Notes: generated from the sequence alone by a model not told the origin. Numbered from the stretch's first letter, positions 33,457 to 43,308 are shown. The stretch: 51,934 bases of DNA from JAMLHH01 sp037189845 (GCA_037189845.1 JBBCIS010000011.1:1-51934), one strand, 5' to 3'. A program made the numbers and translations.

Positions 33457-35559
33457 ATGTTTTCATCCGTTAAGAATCGATTATTCGGAATAAGTCTTTT
33501 AGCCGCTTTTTTTTCTGTTAGCTTTTCATCTTTTGCTGCACAATGGACGATTCAATACGAATCTGCTACTATTGAGAATCTGCCTGTCAGACATGCGGTA
33601 GAAGACGCTCAGCGGCTTTTATCAGCAGCGTTGAAAGCGGAGCTGTTGCTGAATGATCCGGATGCTTCCGTCGTTATCAGCATATCCCGGCCGGTTCATT
33701 TTCCTGTCCACATGGACAGTGTACCGAAATATGAAAGCTTCAGCTGGAAAAAAGTTCAGAAAGGAAATCAGACAATATTGGAGCTGGGATCATCTTCACC
33801 GAAAGGAATTGCCAACGGAATCTATGCCTTACTGCAGGAAAAATTAGGATTTAAATTTTATCATCCACGCAATACTGTAATGCCCGACCTGACCCGGTAT
33901 GATGTAGAATCTTTTCAGGATTTTGAGGCGAAATTAGCATTTGATCACAACGGTTTTCACCTGCATACCATGCATCCTTTGGAGTTGACGCAATGTATTC
34001 TGGACGAAAAGCATCCCGATGCATTAAAATCTGTTGAAGAATACATTCTGTGGTGCGCAAGAAATTATCAGAACTACTGGGAGTTTTATCTGCTCGAAAG
34101 CATCAAAAAAGACACGTGGAAACCTCATGCACAGGCATTCAACAGATATGCAAAGGAGAGAGGCATCAGTCCCGGGGTGCAATTATCCATGCACATGATA
34201 CAACAAAAAGCATTTCAGCTGTATCAGACCTTTCCCGGTTCAGTGAAAAATAAAGAAGAGCAGATTACAGATAACCTGAATTTTCTTATTGACTGTGGAT
34301 TTGAGCTGATTAGCATTGAACCTACAACTACAGAATTTTCAGCCGGAAATATTGATGAAAAGAAAAAGCTCTTCAAGATGACCTGTGATTATCTGTTGGA
34401 GAGAGGTGTTAAGATGACCAGCAACTATCATGTTGTGAAGCAGGAAAAAATGCTTTCAGGTGCTGAAGAGGGGGGAGATGCGATACTGGATATTTTATCT
34501 CCTGGTCAGGGCATTTTCGTTCACTCTGTGATGTTTTACTCTTTGCTGGATGAAAAAGCACCGGTGTATGAAAACCCGAATCTTTCCCATATGAAGCAGC
34601 TGATGCTCGATCAGAAGGATAAAAGAGAGACCTGGTACTACCCGGAAAATGCATATTGGGTGACTTTTGACAATACAGTTCCGATGTCATTATTCCCTTA
34701 TCTGGAAGCCCGCCTCAGAGATATTGAATATTGTGACAGCCTTGGAATTGACGGAAATCTGACATTCAGCTCAGGCTGGGAGTGGAGCTACTGGCTGTTT
34801 GACTGGAGTGTAGCCCGATGGAACTGGAATTTTTATCAGAACGGGCAAAAGCAGAAGAAGTATCCTAATCAGTACGCAGATGAGCTCATAACCACTCCTG
34901 GCTTCAGAGATTATTTTCACTACCATACAGATTTACAACAAGAATATATCAAGGATAAAGAACTCATAAGGGTATTGGTTGCTCAGACAGTGACAGATGA
35001 AATGCCGTTGGGGCAGAATCTGGAGTTTCATCCCAGACCCAAATACAGCTATACTTACATCCGTAACAAAGCCACATTGGAAGAACTGAAGGAGGTGGAA
35101 GATCTATATCTGAATCCGCTCTATGAATTCCTGGAAAAAGGAGCATCAGTATCTTTCCCTTCAACGATGAGCATCATAGAGCAGGAATGGAAAGACGGGA
35201 TAGATATTACTTATCTGAGAGCAGAGCACAGAATCAGGACTTTAAAATATCTGATAGCTGTCAGGAAAGCGAAATTGCTGAAAGAGAAAAAGCCGAAAAG
35301 AACCTTACTAGACGAAGCTGCTGAAATCAGAAAAAAAGCGATGAAGATTGTCAGAAATCGTGAAAGCCAGTATCGCTATCCGCTGGAACAACTGGCAGGA
35401 CAGTACAGCTCACATACCTGCTATGATTTCGGATATCTTTTCACTGTGCATCACCTCCATTTCTGGGAGCGGGAAGAATTGCAGGCATATTACAACCGCT
35501 ACAAATTCTGGCACTGGAATATCTGGAATGTCTGGAAGAATATTGGTCTGATTAATTAG
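33457..35559 (+). CDS. Secreted glycosidase-like protein (paralogue 2)
   Basis: 700 residues from the ATG at 33457 (MFSSVKNRLFGISLL), with a signal peptide ending near FSSFAA. The upstream extension would need a TTG start. It is homologous throughout to the 5851 protein. Shared blocks include ANGIYALLQEKLGFKFYHPR (with GISAGLYGLLQEVLHFNFYHPR), FHLHTMHPLELTQCILDE, ARNYQNYWEFYLLE, PGVQLSMHM, TTEFSAGN, RETWYYPENAYWVTFD, LTFSSGWEWSYWLFDW and VTDEMPLGQNLEFHPRPKY. Identity looks close to half overall. The architecture matches a GH20/GH67-type small domain plus a TIM barrel, but the exact family and catalytic residues are not recognised. It stands alone downstream of a REP-like repeat. Confidence 0.75.
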   Translation: MFSSVKNRLFGISLLAAFFSVSFSSFAAQWTIQYESATIENLPVRHAVEDAQRLLSAALKAELLLNDPDASVVISISRPVHFPVHMDSVPKYESFSWKKVQKGNQTILELGSSSPKGIANGIYALLQEKLGFKFYHPRNTVMPDLTRYDVESFQDFEAKLAFDHNGFHLHTMHPLELTQCILDEKHPDALKSVEEYILWCARNYQNYWEFYLLESIKKDTWKPHAQAFNRYAKERGISPGVQLSMHMIQQKAFQLYQTFPGSVKNKEEQITDNLNFLIDCGFELISIEPTTTEFSAGNIDEKKKLFKMTCDYLLERGVKMTSNYHVVKQEKMLSGAEEGGDAILDILSPGQGIFVHSVMFYSLLDEKAPVYENPNLSHMKQLMLDQKDKRETWYYPENAYWVTFDNTVPMSLFPYLEARLRDIEYCDSLGIDGNLTFSSGWEWSYWLFDWSVARWNWNFYQNGQKQKKYPNQYADELITTPGFRDYFHYHTDLQQEYIKDKELIRVLVAQTVTDEMPLGQNLEFHPRPKYSYTYIRNKATLEELKEVEDLYLNPLYEFLEKGASVSFPSTMSIIEQEWKDGIDITYLRAEHRIRTLKYLIAVRKAKLLKEKKPKRTLLDEAAEIRKKAMKIVRNRESQYRYPLEQLAGQYSSHTCYDFGYLFTVHHLHFWEREELQAYYNRYKFWHWNIWNVWKNIGLIN

Positions 35560-35679
35560 GCTTTACTGAGAAATAGATACGAATTCCACAAACTAATCCG
35601 AATAATATTAAGCGGATGTCCTCGTGATAGAGCAAACACCTCACTCGCACAGCTTATACCGTTCGCACATTCAATATAA

Positions 35680-35763
35680 ACCAATATTCTAAGCCGTGGC
35701 AGATACATTGTTCTGTTTTGATTCCGAAACTGGCTAACGATTGTGAAATTTTAAAATATTGGT
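35680..35763. repeat. Inverted repeat in the glycosidase-ftsZ intergenic region
   Basis: ACCAATATT (35680-35688) and its exact inverse AATATTGGT (35755-35763) flank 66 bp. It could be a remnant of a small mobile element or chance. No gene is visible in 35560-35951. Confidence 0.3.
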
Positions 35764-35785
35764 CGTATTGCAAGTCATGCTACCT

Positions 35786-35885
35786 GAAGCGAGCAGCTCT
35801 GTTGCGGCAGGGATAAAGGCGGGTCGCCCACAGCGAAATGCAATGGAGCTGGAACTATGAGCCGAATGCCCGTAAAGCTGCCCAA
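35786..35885 (+). repeat. REP-like intergenic repeat, copy E (divergent)
   Basis: It contains GGGATAAAGGCGGGTCGCCC, then AGCGAAATGCAATGGAGC and ACTATGAGCCGAATGCCC. It resembles copy D (AGCGA, AATGGAG, AACC blocks) more than copies A-C. Membership is tentative. Confidence 0.35.
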
Positions 35886-35893
35886 AATAAAAA

Positions 35894-35917
35894 AGAGGTC
35901 ATCTTACGACAACCTCT
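35894..35917 (-). terminator. Terminator of the dcw cluster, after ftsZ
   Basis: On the minus strand the stem AGAGGTTGTC with GATGACCTCT (GTAA loop) is followed by TTTTTTATTTT, about 35 bp after the ftsZ stop. Confidence 0.85.
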
Positions 35918-35951
35918 TCTGTTTGTAAATCTGTATTTTGGAATCTGACGA

Positions 35952-37445
35952 TTAATCCGGCTTATCGCTTAAGAAAGAATTTTTCTTAAGATCTAATGTG
36001 TTGCCGTTTTCATCTTCAAAGCTATCTACAATTGTATATCTCGAAAGATGTGATTGTGAAGAGTGTGGAATATTGTCGAATTTCTTATTCTTTCTTTCGT
36101 AAGAAGGTATTCTCTCCATTTCCTGAATAAATTTAGGATCATTGAATCTGTTACCTAATTTTCTTCTAAGGAATTCTTTGTTAGTATCCGCACGATCGTT
36201 CGTTTTCTCAGCTACCGGGGCCGGAGTAGAAACTATCGGTTCTTCCGGAATCTCCACATGCTTGATGGTAAAGATGGGCTCAGATACAACAGGAGCAGAC
36301 TCTTCGATTTTAAACTCTACTTCGAAAGCAGGCTCTTCTTTTTTAAGCTCTAATCTGACCGGTTGAGGTTGAGCAACCTGTGCAACAGGAGCTACATAAG
36401 CAGGCTCTTCTTTCACTACGGGAGCTGATACTACTGGCTCTGCCAACGTTACCACTACTTTTTCAGGAGCCGGAGCCGGTCTTTTTTCATTGTTTTTAAA
36501 ACCGGTAGCAATCAATGTTACAGATACTTCATCTTCCAATGAATCATCGTGGCAAACACCCCAGATGATCTCGGTATCGTTATTGGCAGCTTGCTGTACA
36601 TAATCAGTAATCTGAGACACTTCATCCATTGTCACTTCTTTTGTACCTGAAGATATATATAGTAAAATACCTCTTGCGCCGTAGATATCATTTTCATTCA
36701 GCAAGGGAGAAGCTAATGCTGCATCGATTGCTTTGGTAGCGCGACCTTCACCGCTTGCTACACCGATACCCATGATTGCTACACCACTGTCACGCATAAC
36801 GGTTTTAACGTCTTCAAAGTCAACGTTCACTAAACCTGGTTTGGTGATAATTTCAGAGATACCTCTTGCTGCAGTTGTCAGGATATTATCAGCATGAGAA
36901 AATGCTGCAGTTAAAGACAGGTTGCCATAGATTTCTCTCAGCTTATTATTAGAAATCACGATCAGTGAATCTACATATTGGCTCAGTTCTTCCAATCCTG
37001 AGCTTGCTTTATCTCTTTTGCTTCTTCCTTCGAAAGTAAAAGGTACAGTCACGATACCTACAGTCAGTATACCCATATCTTTAGCAATTTTTGCTACGAT
37101 AGGTGCTCCGCCAGTACCGGTGCCACCGCCCATACCTGCAGTCACAAATATCATCTGAGTATTGTGACCAATCGCTTTTCTGATTTCCTCTTCAGATTCA
37201 ATAGTAGCTTCTTTGCCCACCTCAGGTTTTGCTCCTGCACCTCTTCCGCCGGTAAGAGATGGACCTAACTGTATTTTGTTAGGGACCTCACTGGTGGCCA
37301 GAGCCTGGTGGTCTGTATTACAAATGATGAAATTGACACCCGCGATACCTTGCTTGTACATGAAATTAACAGCGTTGCTGCCTCCCCCTCCTACACCAAT
37401 TACTTTGATGATAGATTCGTCCTCTGGTTGTATATCGAAAAACAT
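35952..37445 (-). CDS. ftsZ: Cell division protein FtsZ
   Basis: The tubulin-like GTPase that forms the Z ring. The T1 loop is KVIGVGGGGSNAVNFM, and the tubulin signature is AGMGGGTGTGGAPIVAKIAK. The T7 catalytic loop region lies around NVDFEDVKTVM. The core is about 320 residues, followed by a long Pro/Glu/Val-rich linker (about 325-430). The C-terminal segment FIQEMERIPSYERKNKKF, likely bound by FtsA, is followed by a Bacteroidota-type extension SHLSRYTIVDSFEDENG. Total 497 residues. It is the last gene of the dcw set, three bases after ftsA. Confidence 0.98.
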   Translation of the reverse strand: MFFDIQPEDESIIKVIGVGGGGSNAVNFMYKQGIAGVNFIICNTDHQALATSEVPNKIQLGPSLTGGRGAGAKPEVGKEATIESEEEIRKAIGHNTQMIFVTAGMGGGTGTGGAPIVAKIAKDMGILTVGIVTVPFTFEGRSKRDKASSGLEELSQYVDSLIVISNNKLREIYGNLSLTAAFSHADNILTTAARGISEIITKPGLVNVDFEDVKTVMRDSGVAIMGIGVASGEGRATKAIDAALASPLLNENDIYGARGILLYISSGTKEVTMDEVSQITDYVQQAANNDTEIIWGVCHDDSLEDEVSVTLIATGFKNNEKRPAPAPEKVVVTLAEPVVSAPVVKEEPAYVAPVAQVAQPQPVRLELKKEEPAFEVEFKIEESAPVVSEPIFTIKHVEIPEEPIVSTPAPVAEKTNDRADTNKEFLRRKLGNRFNDPKFIQEMERIPSYERKNKKFDNIPHSSQSHLSRYTIVDSFEDENGNTLDLKKNSFLSDKPD

Positions 37446-37448
37446 ATT

Positions 37449-38870
37449 TTATTTTTTGTTGTTTGTGTCATAGAAATCAGATAGTTCGTCGTCACCTATC
37501 CATTTTGTAAATTTTTTTCCCGCTCTTCTGAAAATGTCTGCTATTTTGTCTGATTTAGGATTTTCCTGGTGCCTGACTTCAGTGTCTTTATCAGTCGAAG
37601 CTACCATTGAATCATTTTCTAAAAATACAGGATTTTCAATCGCTGCCGGCTCTGTTTTTTCCACATTTTTCGGGTTTTCCACAATGTTTTTAACGTCCTG
37701 AATTTCAATTTGTTGAGAACGTTCTCTTTCCAAACCTTTGATAATCAAACCTATCGCTGTGGAGTAGATCGGGTTATCCACATCTGTTATCTTCGTTTTA
37801 GACAAATGCTCGTTAGGAAGTCCGATTTTAATATCATATCCTGAAAGATATTCAGTGAGTTGTCTCAGATGTTTCAGTTGTGAACCACCGCCGGTGAGTA
37901 CAATTCCACAGGTCAGCTTATTGCTCAAGCCTGAAATATTGATCTCATGAATGACTGACTCGAGAATCTCTTCCATTCTCGCCTGGATAATACCGACGAG
38001 CATTTTCATAGAGATTTCTTTTGCAGGTCTGTCTTTCAGTCCCGGTATGGTAATGACTACATTGTCATGGCTTTCTGATGAAAATGTACAGCCGTGCTGA
38101 ACCTTGATGCTTTCTGCTGTTTGCTTCAGAATCCTGCATCCGGTTTTGATGTCTTCAGTGATTATCTCGCCACCAAATGGAATAACTGCTGTATGGCCGA
38201 TTACACCATCTACAAAAATAGCGATGTCAGTCGTACCGCCACCGATATCCACAAGTGCCACTCCGGACTGCATCTCTTCTTCACAAAGTACTGCCGCGGC
38301 AGATGCGATAGGCTGCATGATGACTTCTTTTACCTTAAGGCCAGCTTCTATGATACATCTACGGATATTGTTTACAGCGATTTTGGATCCTGTAATGACA
38401 TGAATATTCGCTTCGATTTTGTTGCCCGGCATACCAATAGGTTCCTGGATATTCTGGTTATGATCTACTTTATAATCCTGTGGCAGGATCTCAATGATCA
38501 TATCACCCGGAGGTAATGGAAGTCTTAGCGTATCTTCCTTTAATTTGTCAATATCTTTCTGAGATATGACGTCATCATAATTGGGACGCATCAGAATGGC
38601 TCTGTGCTGCAGGCTGTTGATGTGACTGCCTGCGATACCTACATACGCTTCTGTAAAAGGTATCCCTGATTGTTTTTCAGCAATTTTTACTGCTTTTTGT
38701 ATGGCATCCACGGTACGGCTGATGTTGGTCACATCTGCCCGGATGACTCCAAAAGACGGGGAAACGCCTATCCCCAGAATTTCCAGTTTGCCGCTGGGGG
38801 TTTCCCTGGCGATAATGGCTGCTACTTTTGTAGTTCCAATGTCAACGGCTTGAATAATTTTTCCTTCCAT
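37449..38870 (-). CDS. ftsA: Cell division protein FtsA
   Basis: Actin-like ATPase that tethers FtsZ to the membrane. It shows phosphate-1 VDIGTTKVAAIIA near the N-terminus, phosphate-2 VALVDIGGGTTDIAIF and the adenosine motif GIVLTGGGSQLKHL. The C-terminal tail FRRAGKKFTKWIGDDELSDFYD contains an amphipathic membrane-targeting helix. It is 473 residues, longer than in E. coli because of a linker at about 380-450. It is nine bases after ftsQ. Confidence 0.97.
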   Translation of the reverse strand: MEGKIIQAVDIGTTKVAAIIARETPSGKLEILGIGVSPSFGVIRADVTNISRTVDAIQKAVKIAEKQSGIPFTEAYVGIAGSHINSLQHRAILMRPNYDDVISQKDIDKLKEDTLRLPLPPGDMIIEILPQDYKVDHNQNIQEPIGMPGNKIEANIHVITGSKIAVNNIRRCIIEAGLKVKEVIMQPIASAAAVLCEEEMQSGVALVDIGGGTTDIAIFVDGVIGHTAVIPFGGEIITEDIKTGCRILKQTAESIKVQHGCTFSSESHDNVVITIPGLKDRPAKEISMKMLVGIIQARMEEILESVIHEINISGLSNKLTCGIVLTGGGSQLKHLRQLTEYLSGYDIKIGLPNEHLSKTKITDVDNPIYSTAIGLIIKGLERERSQQIEIQDVKNIVENPKNVEKTEPAAIENPVFLENDSMVASTDKDTEVRHQENPKSDKIADIFRRAGKKFTKWIGDDELSDFYDTNNKK

Positions 38871-38879
38871 AAAACAGAT

Positions 38880-39638
38880 TTATTTACAAACAATTTGATC
38901 TTTAAATTGAACATCTATATTTCTAAAGGCATCCCAACCTACGGTTTTTGATACCTCGCTATAAAACACTTCCAGTCTCTGTAGTTTCTGATCAATCCGG
39001 GTGCTGTCTCCCAAAGTGACAATGTGATTTCCTATTCGGGGGATGAGCTTGATCTCACCTGAATCACTCATAAAAAGCTGCGCTATCTGTGCAGACCAGT
39101 ATGGATCATCTTTTGTTTCTTCTATCACTTTGATCAGAGATTTAAGTTCCCAGGAAGATATATTTTCTACTGAGTTGCAGACTTCAGGAATGTATCCTGT
39201 GAGCACCGGAACTTTTGCAGTATAAATACCGGATACCGGAATTTTTTGTCTTTGATTATCTATATAAAAAGTTCCTCCGCCTTTAGGAATTACCCGGGCG
39301 ATAGGGTCAATCTGCTCGATATCAACATGCAGCTTTCCTTTGCTGTCGATGTATGCATTGGCGCTTTTGACATGCGGGTGAGTCTGGAGATATTTTTCCA
39401 GCTTTACCAGGCTGGATGCATTGACCTGATTCGTATCAGAGAAAAATTCCTGTATTTTTCCTTTGACAATTTCCTGATTGATAAAAGTATGACCATTATC
39501 GTAATTTATATCAATATTTGCATCAGCATTTGCCATCGGTTGGCCATACTCAAAAGACATGACGGACAAGACGGTAAAAGTTCCGAATGTCAGCAGTATT
39601 GCTCCTTTCAGGATAATATTTCTCCACTTTACTTTCAC
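38880..39638 (-). CDS. ftsQ: Cell division protein FtsQ/DivIB
   Basis: 252 residues. One transmembrane helix near the N-terminus (GAILLTFGTFTVLSVMSF), then a periplasmic POTRA-like segment (VNASSLVKLEKYLQTHPHVKSANAYIDSKGKLHVDIEQIDPIARVI) and a beta domain ending in DVQFKDQIVCK. FtsQ links early divisome proteins with the FtsL-FtsI machinery. The start is GTG at 39638, sharing GTGA with the murC stop. This is the weakest conserved member of the set, so assignment rests on both position and topology. Confidence 0.88.
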   Translation of the reverse strand: MKVKWRNIILKGAILLTFGTFTVLSVMSFEYGQPMANADANIDINYDNGHTFINQEIVKGKIQEFFSDTNQVNASSLVKLEKYLQTHPHVKSANAYIDSKGKLHVDIEQIDPIARVIPKGGGTFYIDNQRQKIPVSGIYTAKVPVLTGYIPEVCNSVENISSWELKSLIKVIEETKDDPYWSAQIAQLFMSDSGEIKLIPRIGNHIVTLGDSTRIDQKLQRLEVFYSEVSKTVGWDAFRNIDVQFKDQIVCK

Positions 39639-40999
39639 GCTTCGACAGAAGTTAACCAGTTCGCAATAGGATTTGTCATGGTGTCGATATCACCTGCACC
39701 AACAGTCATGATGATTTGTTTATCAGCTTGATTTTTTAAAAAGTCAATAATATTTTGTTTCTCTACAATGGCTTTATCTTCGATAGATATTGCCTGTAAT
39801 ATCAGGTCCGAAGTGACCCCTTCTACAGGCAATTCCCTTGCAGGATAAATGGGTAATAACATTACTCTGTCGGCTGCACTAAGTGACTGACCAAATTCCT
39901 CTGCCAGATCTTTTGTTCTGGAAAAAAGATGCGGCTGGAAAATCACTGTGAGATGTTTTTCAGGATATAAATCTCTGACAGTTTGAATGACGGCATCTAT
40001 CTCTCTCGGGTGGTGTGCATAGTCATCTATCAGGATGTATTGATCCGATTTGTAAGCAGTCTGAAATCTTCTTCTAACTCCTTTGAAAGTAGCCAGTCCG
40101 GCTCTTAAATTTTCTTCGCTCATACCTACAGACAATGCGATTGCAGATGCTCCGATAGCATTTTCTGCATTGTGTTTTCCGCCATAATTCAGCACAAGAT
40201 TTTTGACAACTCCTGTAGGAGTTTTCAGGTCAAAATGAGTTGCCCCGTTTTCTACTTTGATATTTACAGCATAGAAATCTGAGGCTTCATTTTGGTATGA
40301 ATAAGTATGGAAAACAGCCCCTTCCGGAAGAATTTTCTGATCTACATTCTGGTGTAAAAATATTTTTCCTCCGGTTCTTACCTGTGCTAAAAACGCTTTG
40401 AAACTGTCCTGAATAGCTTCAAAATTTCCATAAATATCCAGATGGTCAGTATCTACAGAAGTGACCAAAGCAATATCCGGTGTCAACTGTAAAAATGAAC
40501 GGTCGAACTCATCTGCCTCAGCTACTGCATAGGTATTTCCGTCAATGTAATTGCTGTTGAAATTCAGACAAACTCCACCCAGAAATGCTGTTACATCTTT
40601 GTTCCCGGCATGTAAAAGATGTGCCACCAGAGAGGAAGTAGAAGTTTTTCCGTGTGATCCCGCAATGCTGATATTGAAAAGCTCATTGGAAATTAATCCT
40701 AAAACTGCGGCTCTCTTTTTCAATATATATCCATTGTTCTGGTAGTAATTGAGCTGAAGATGATTTTTAGGAATGGCAGGGGTATAAACTATTAAGTCAG
40801 CATCCTGCATCAATGTATCAAGACTATCTTCGAATGTAATGCGGATACCATCTTTTTCCAATTCGCCTGTAAGCAGAGTAGGTGTTTTGTCATAACCGGC
40901 CACGACTTTACCTCTGGCATTGAAATATCTTGCCAAAGCACTCATACCGATACCGCCGATACCTAAGAAAAAGATTTTATGTATATCCTGAATCTGCAT
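39635..40999 (-). CDS. murC: UDP-N-acetylmuramate-L-alanine ligase
   Basis: MurC adds L-Ala to UDP-MurNAc with ATP in the cytoplasm. N-terminal FLGIGGIGMSALARYF is the Rossmann motif, GSHGKTSTSSLVAHLL the P-loop, and DDYAHHPREIDAVIQTVRDLYP the C-terminal Mur ligase motif. 454 residues is standard. Its ATG overlaps the murG stop by one base and its stop overlaps ftsQ by four. Confidence 0.97.
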   Translation of the reverse strand: MQIQDIHKIFFLGIGGIGMSALARYFNARGKVVAGYDKTPTLLTGELEKDGIRITFEDSLDTLMQDADLIVYTPAIPKNHLQLNYYQNNGYILKKRAAVLGLISNELFNISIAGSHGKTSTSSLVAHLLHAGNKDVTAFLGGVCLNFNSNYIDGNTYAVAEADEFDRSFLQLTPDIALVTSVDTDHLDIYGNFEAIQDSFKAFLAQVRTGGKIFLHQNVDQKILPEGAVFHTYSYQNEASDFYAVNIKVENGATHFDLKTPTGVVKNLVLNYGGKHNAENAIGASAIALSVGMSEENLRAGLATFKGVRRRFQTAYKSDQYILIDDYAHHPREIDAVIQTVRDLYPEKHLTVIFQPHLFSRTKDLAEEFGQSLSAADRVMLLPIYPARELPVEGVTSDLILQAISIEDKAIVEKQNIIDFLKNQADKQIIMTVGAGDIDTMTNPIANWLTSVEA

Positions 41000-42111
41000 T
41001 ATTTCGCCAATAGTTGTTGAATGGTTTGAACAATAGTTTTAGTAGCTTCTGCTTTTGCCAAAGTTTTAATATTTGCAGATAATTTATTGAGCATTTCAGG
41101 TTGAGCCAGAGTGTCAATAGCTGTCTTGCAAAGAATATTTCTTGCTTCAGTATCTTTTACCAGAATAGCAGCATTCGCATTCACCAATGCCATAGCGTTT
41201 TTGGTTTGGTGATCTTCTGCCACATTCGGTGACGGAACGAGTATGGTCGGTTTTCCTACGATGCATAATTCCGAAATAGATAATGCGCCTGCTCTGGAAA
41301 TAATCAAATCAGCTGCTCCATAAGCATAATGCATCTCTCTCAGGAACTCGTGTATCTGGATTCCATCCGGGGTTTTATCTTTCCATGCTTCGTGGATTCT
41401 TTTGTAGTAAAAGCTGCCTGTCTGCCAGATAACCTGAATGTCTTTTTCTGCAAATTGTGTGACTCCGTTTTCGATACTGTCATTGAGTGTCAATGCTCCC
41501 AGACTTCCACCAAAGCTCAGAATCACCGGTTTTTGAGGATCTAATCCAAAAAACCTGCAGCTTTCTTCTTTGGATGGTAGCGGCTGAGTAATAATAGCTC
41601 TGACCGGATTGCCTGTGTAAACGATTTTATCTTCCGGGAAAAACTGCTGCATATCCGGGTATGCCACACAGATTTTTTTCGCTCTTTTAGATAAAATTTT
41701 ATTGGTAATTCCCGGGTAGGAATTTTGTTCCTGAATGATGGTAGGTACACCGCCTATAGCTGCGGCAAACAACAATGGTCCGCTGGCATAACCACCAACG
41801 CCTATTGCAATATCCGGCTTGAAATCTTTTACGATTTTTCTTGCATGCAATAAGCTTTTCAGTACTTTGAAAGGGAATTTCAGATTTTTCGGACTCAAAG
41901 ATCTTTGTAGTCCCACTACTTCCAGTCCTTCAATTTTATATCCGGCTGCAGGAACTTTTTCCATTTCCATTTTGCCTTTTGCTCCTACAAAAAGAATTTC
42001 TTCTGCCAGACCACTGTCGCGCAGACCATCAGCTATAGCTACAGCAGGGAAGATGTGACCACCGGTACCACCTCCTGATATAATGATTCTATATTTTTTC
42101 TGAGTAGTCAT
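40999..42111 (-). CDS. murG: Lipid II synthase (N-acetylglucosaminyltransferase)
   Basis: MurG transfers GlcNAc to lipid I at the inner face of the membrane. GGTGGHIFPAVAIADGL and the second glycine-rich SFGGSLGALTLNDSI loop are present, with the UDP-GlcNAc site around DLIISRAGALSISELCIVGKPTILVPSPNVAEDHQTKNA. 370 residues. It is three bases downstream of ftsW. Confidence 0.97.
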   Translation of the reverse strand: MTTQKKYRIIISGGGTGGHIFPAVAIADGLRDSGLAEEILFVGAKGKMEMEKVPAAGYKIEGLEVVGLQRSLSPKNLKFPFKVLKSLLHARKIVKDFKPDIAIGVGGYASGPLLFAAAIGGVPTIIQEQNSYPGITNKILSKRAKKICVAYPDMQQFFPEDKIVYTGNPVRAIITQPLPSKEESCRFFGLDPQKPVILSFGGSLGALTLNDSIENGVTQFAEKDIQVIWQTGSFYYKRIHEAWKDKTPDGIQIHEFLREMHYAYGAADLIISRAGALSISELCIVGKPTILVPSPNVAEDHQTKNAMALVNANAAILVKDTEARNILCKTAIDTLAQPEMLNKLSANIKTLAKAEATKTIVQTIQQLLAK

Positions 42112-42113
42112 AA

Positions 42114-43304
42114 TTATACATTTAGCTCTACTTGTGGTTGTTTGGTTCTGGTATTTGTTGTAGTATCTTTTACGGTCGATTTTACGTAGCTGCTGACGCT
42201 GAGAATAATTCCGATGGCCACGCTGTTGAACCAGATAGATGTCCCTCCCATACTGACAAACGGCAGTGTAAGACCTGTCACCGGTAATAAATTCACAGCT
42301 ACGCCCATATTGATAAATGCCTGAATGACGAGGCTCATGCCTAAGCCCAATGCCATCAGTGCGCTGAATATTCTCTGACTATTTTGTACAATTTTAATGA
42401 TGCGATAGAGTAGGAGCAGATACAGAAAGATGACAAACGCTCCTCCTGCTAATCCATATTCTTCAATAATGGTCGCAAAAATAAAATCCGAATATGCTTC
42501 CGGTAAGAAATTACACTGGGTACATTTACCGGGCGCGAGCCTGACCAATCCACCGTTTGCTATGGCGATATTGGAATGTAAAATCTGGTAGCTCGGGTTT
42601 TCAGGATCTGCATACATATAATCCAATACGCGATTTTTCCACGTTTCGTATCTGCCTCCTGATGGTGAAAAGTAAGAAATAGCTACGACCAGACCAATCA
42701 TGATAACACCTAATCCAATTGTGGCAAAAACATACTTCATATTGACCCTGCCCAAAAACATAATAATGAGATTGGTGACGAAGAGGATCAAAGCTGTGGA
42801 CATATTTTCCATCATGATGAGTCCGCAAATAACAGCGATGGGAAGCATGATAGGAACAAAGCCATCCCAAAAGTCTTTGATAACTCCTTGTTTTACTGCA
42901 AGTGTACGGGAAGTGTACATGATGAGCGCCAGCTTGGCAAAGTCACTCGTCTGGAATGACATATTGATTACCGGTAGCGTAATCCATCTTTTTGCGTCAT
43001 TCATTTCTTCTCCGAAAAACAGTGTGTATATCAGCAGCGGAACGGATATTCCTAATAAGATAGTCGCAACTTTTGAAAAATATCTGTGGTCAACTTTCTG
43101 AACCAGATAGGCAAATAAGAGCCCGGCACCAAGGATGGTCAGGTGTTTTATCAGATAAAACTCTGTATTACCTCCCTGTTGTCTGAAAGCCAAAGAACGG
43201 GTTGAGCTGTAGACTGCCAGCAATGAAATCACCGATAGCGCTATCAGCACAAACCAGATAATCCGGTCTCCTTTTTTGATATTTTCAATAATGTTGCCGA
43301 CCAC
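42114..43304 (-). CDS. ftsW: Peptidoglycan glycosyltransferase FtsW
   Basis: A SEDS-family polytopic protein (about ten helices, 396 residues) that polymerises lipid II at the septum with FtsI. Family landmarks include the N-terminal AVYSSTRSLAF, DAKRWITLPVINMSFQTSDFAKLALIMY and the C-terminal GVAVNLLPVTGLTLPFVSMGGTS. The start is GTG at 43304, because no suitable ATG exists nearby and murD ends four bases upstream. Confidence 0.95.
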   Translation of the reverse strand: MVGNIIENIKKGDRIIWFVLIALSVISLLAVYSSTRSLAFRQQGGNTEFYLIKHLTILGAGLLFAYLVQKVDHRYFSKVATILLGISVPLLIYTLFFGEEMNDAKRWITLPVINMSFQTSDFAKLALIMYTSRTLAVKQGVIKDFWDGFVPIMLPIAVICGLIMMENMSTALILFVTNLIIMFLGRVNMKYVFATIGLGVIMIGLVVAISYFSPSGGRYETWKNRVLDYMYADPENPSYQILHSNIAIANGGLVRLAPGKCTQCNFLPEAYSDFIFATIIEEYGLAGGAFVIFLYLLLLYRIIKIVQNSQRIFSALMALGLGMSLVIQAFINMGVAVNLLPVTGLTLPFVSMGGTSIWFNSVAIGIILSVSSYVKSTVKDTTTNTRTKQPQVELNV

Positions 43305-43308
43305 GTGT

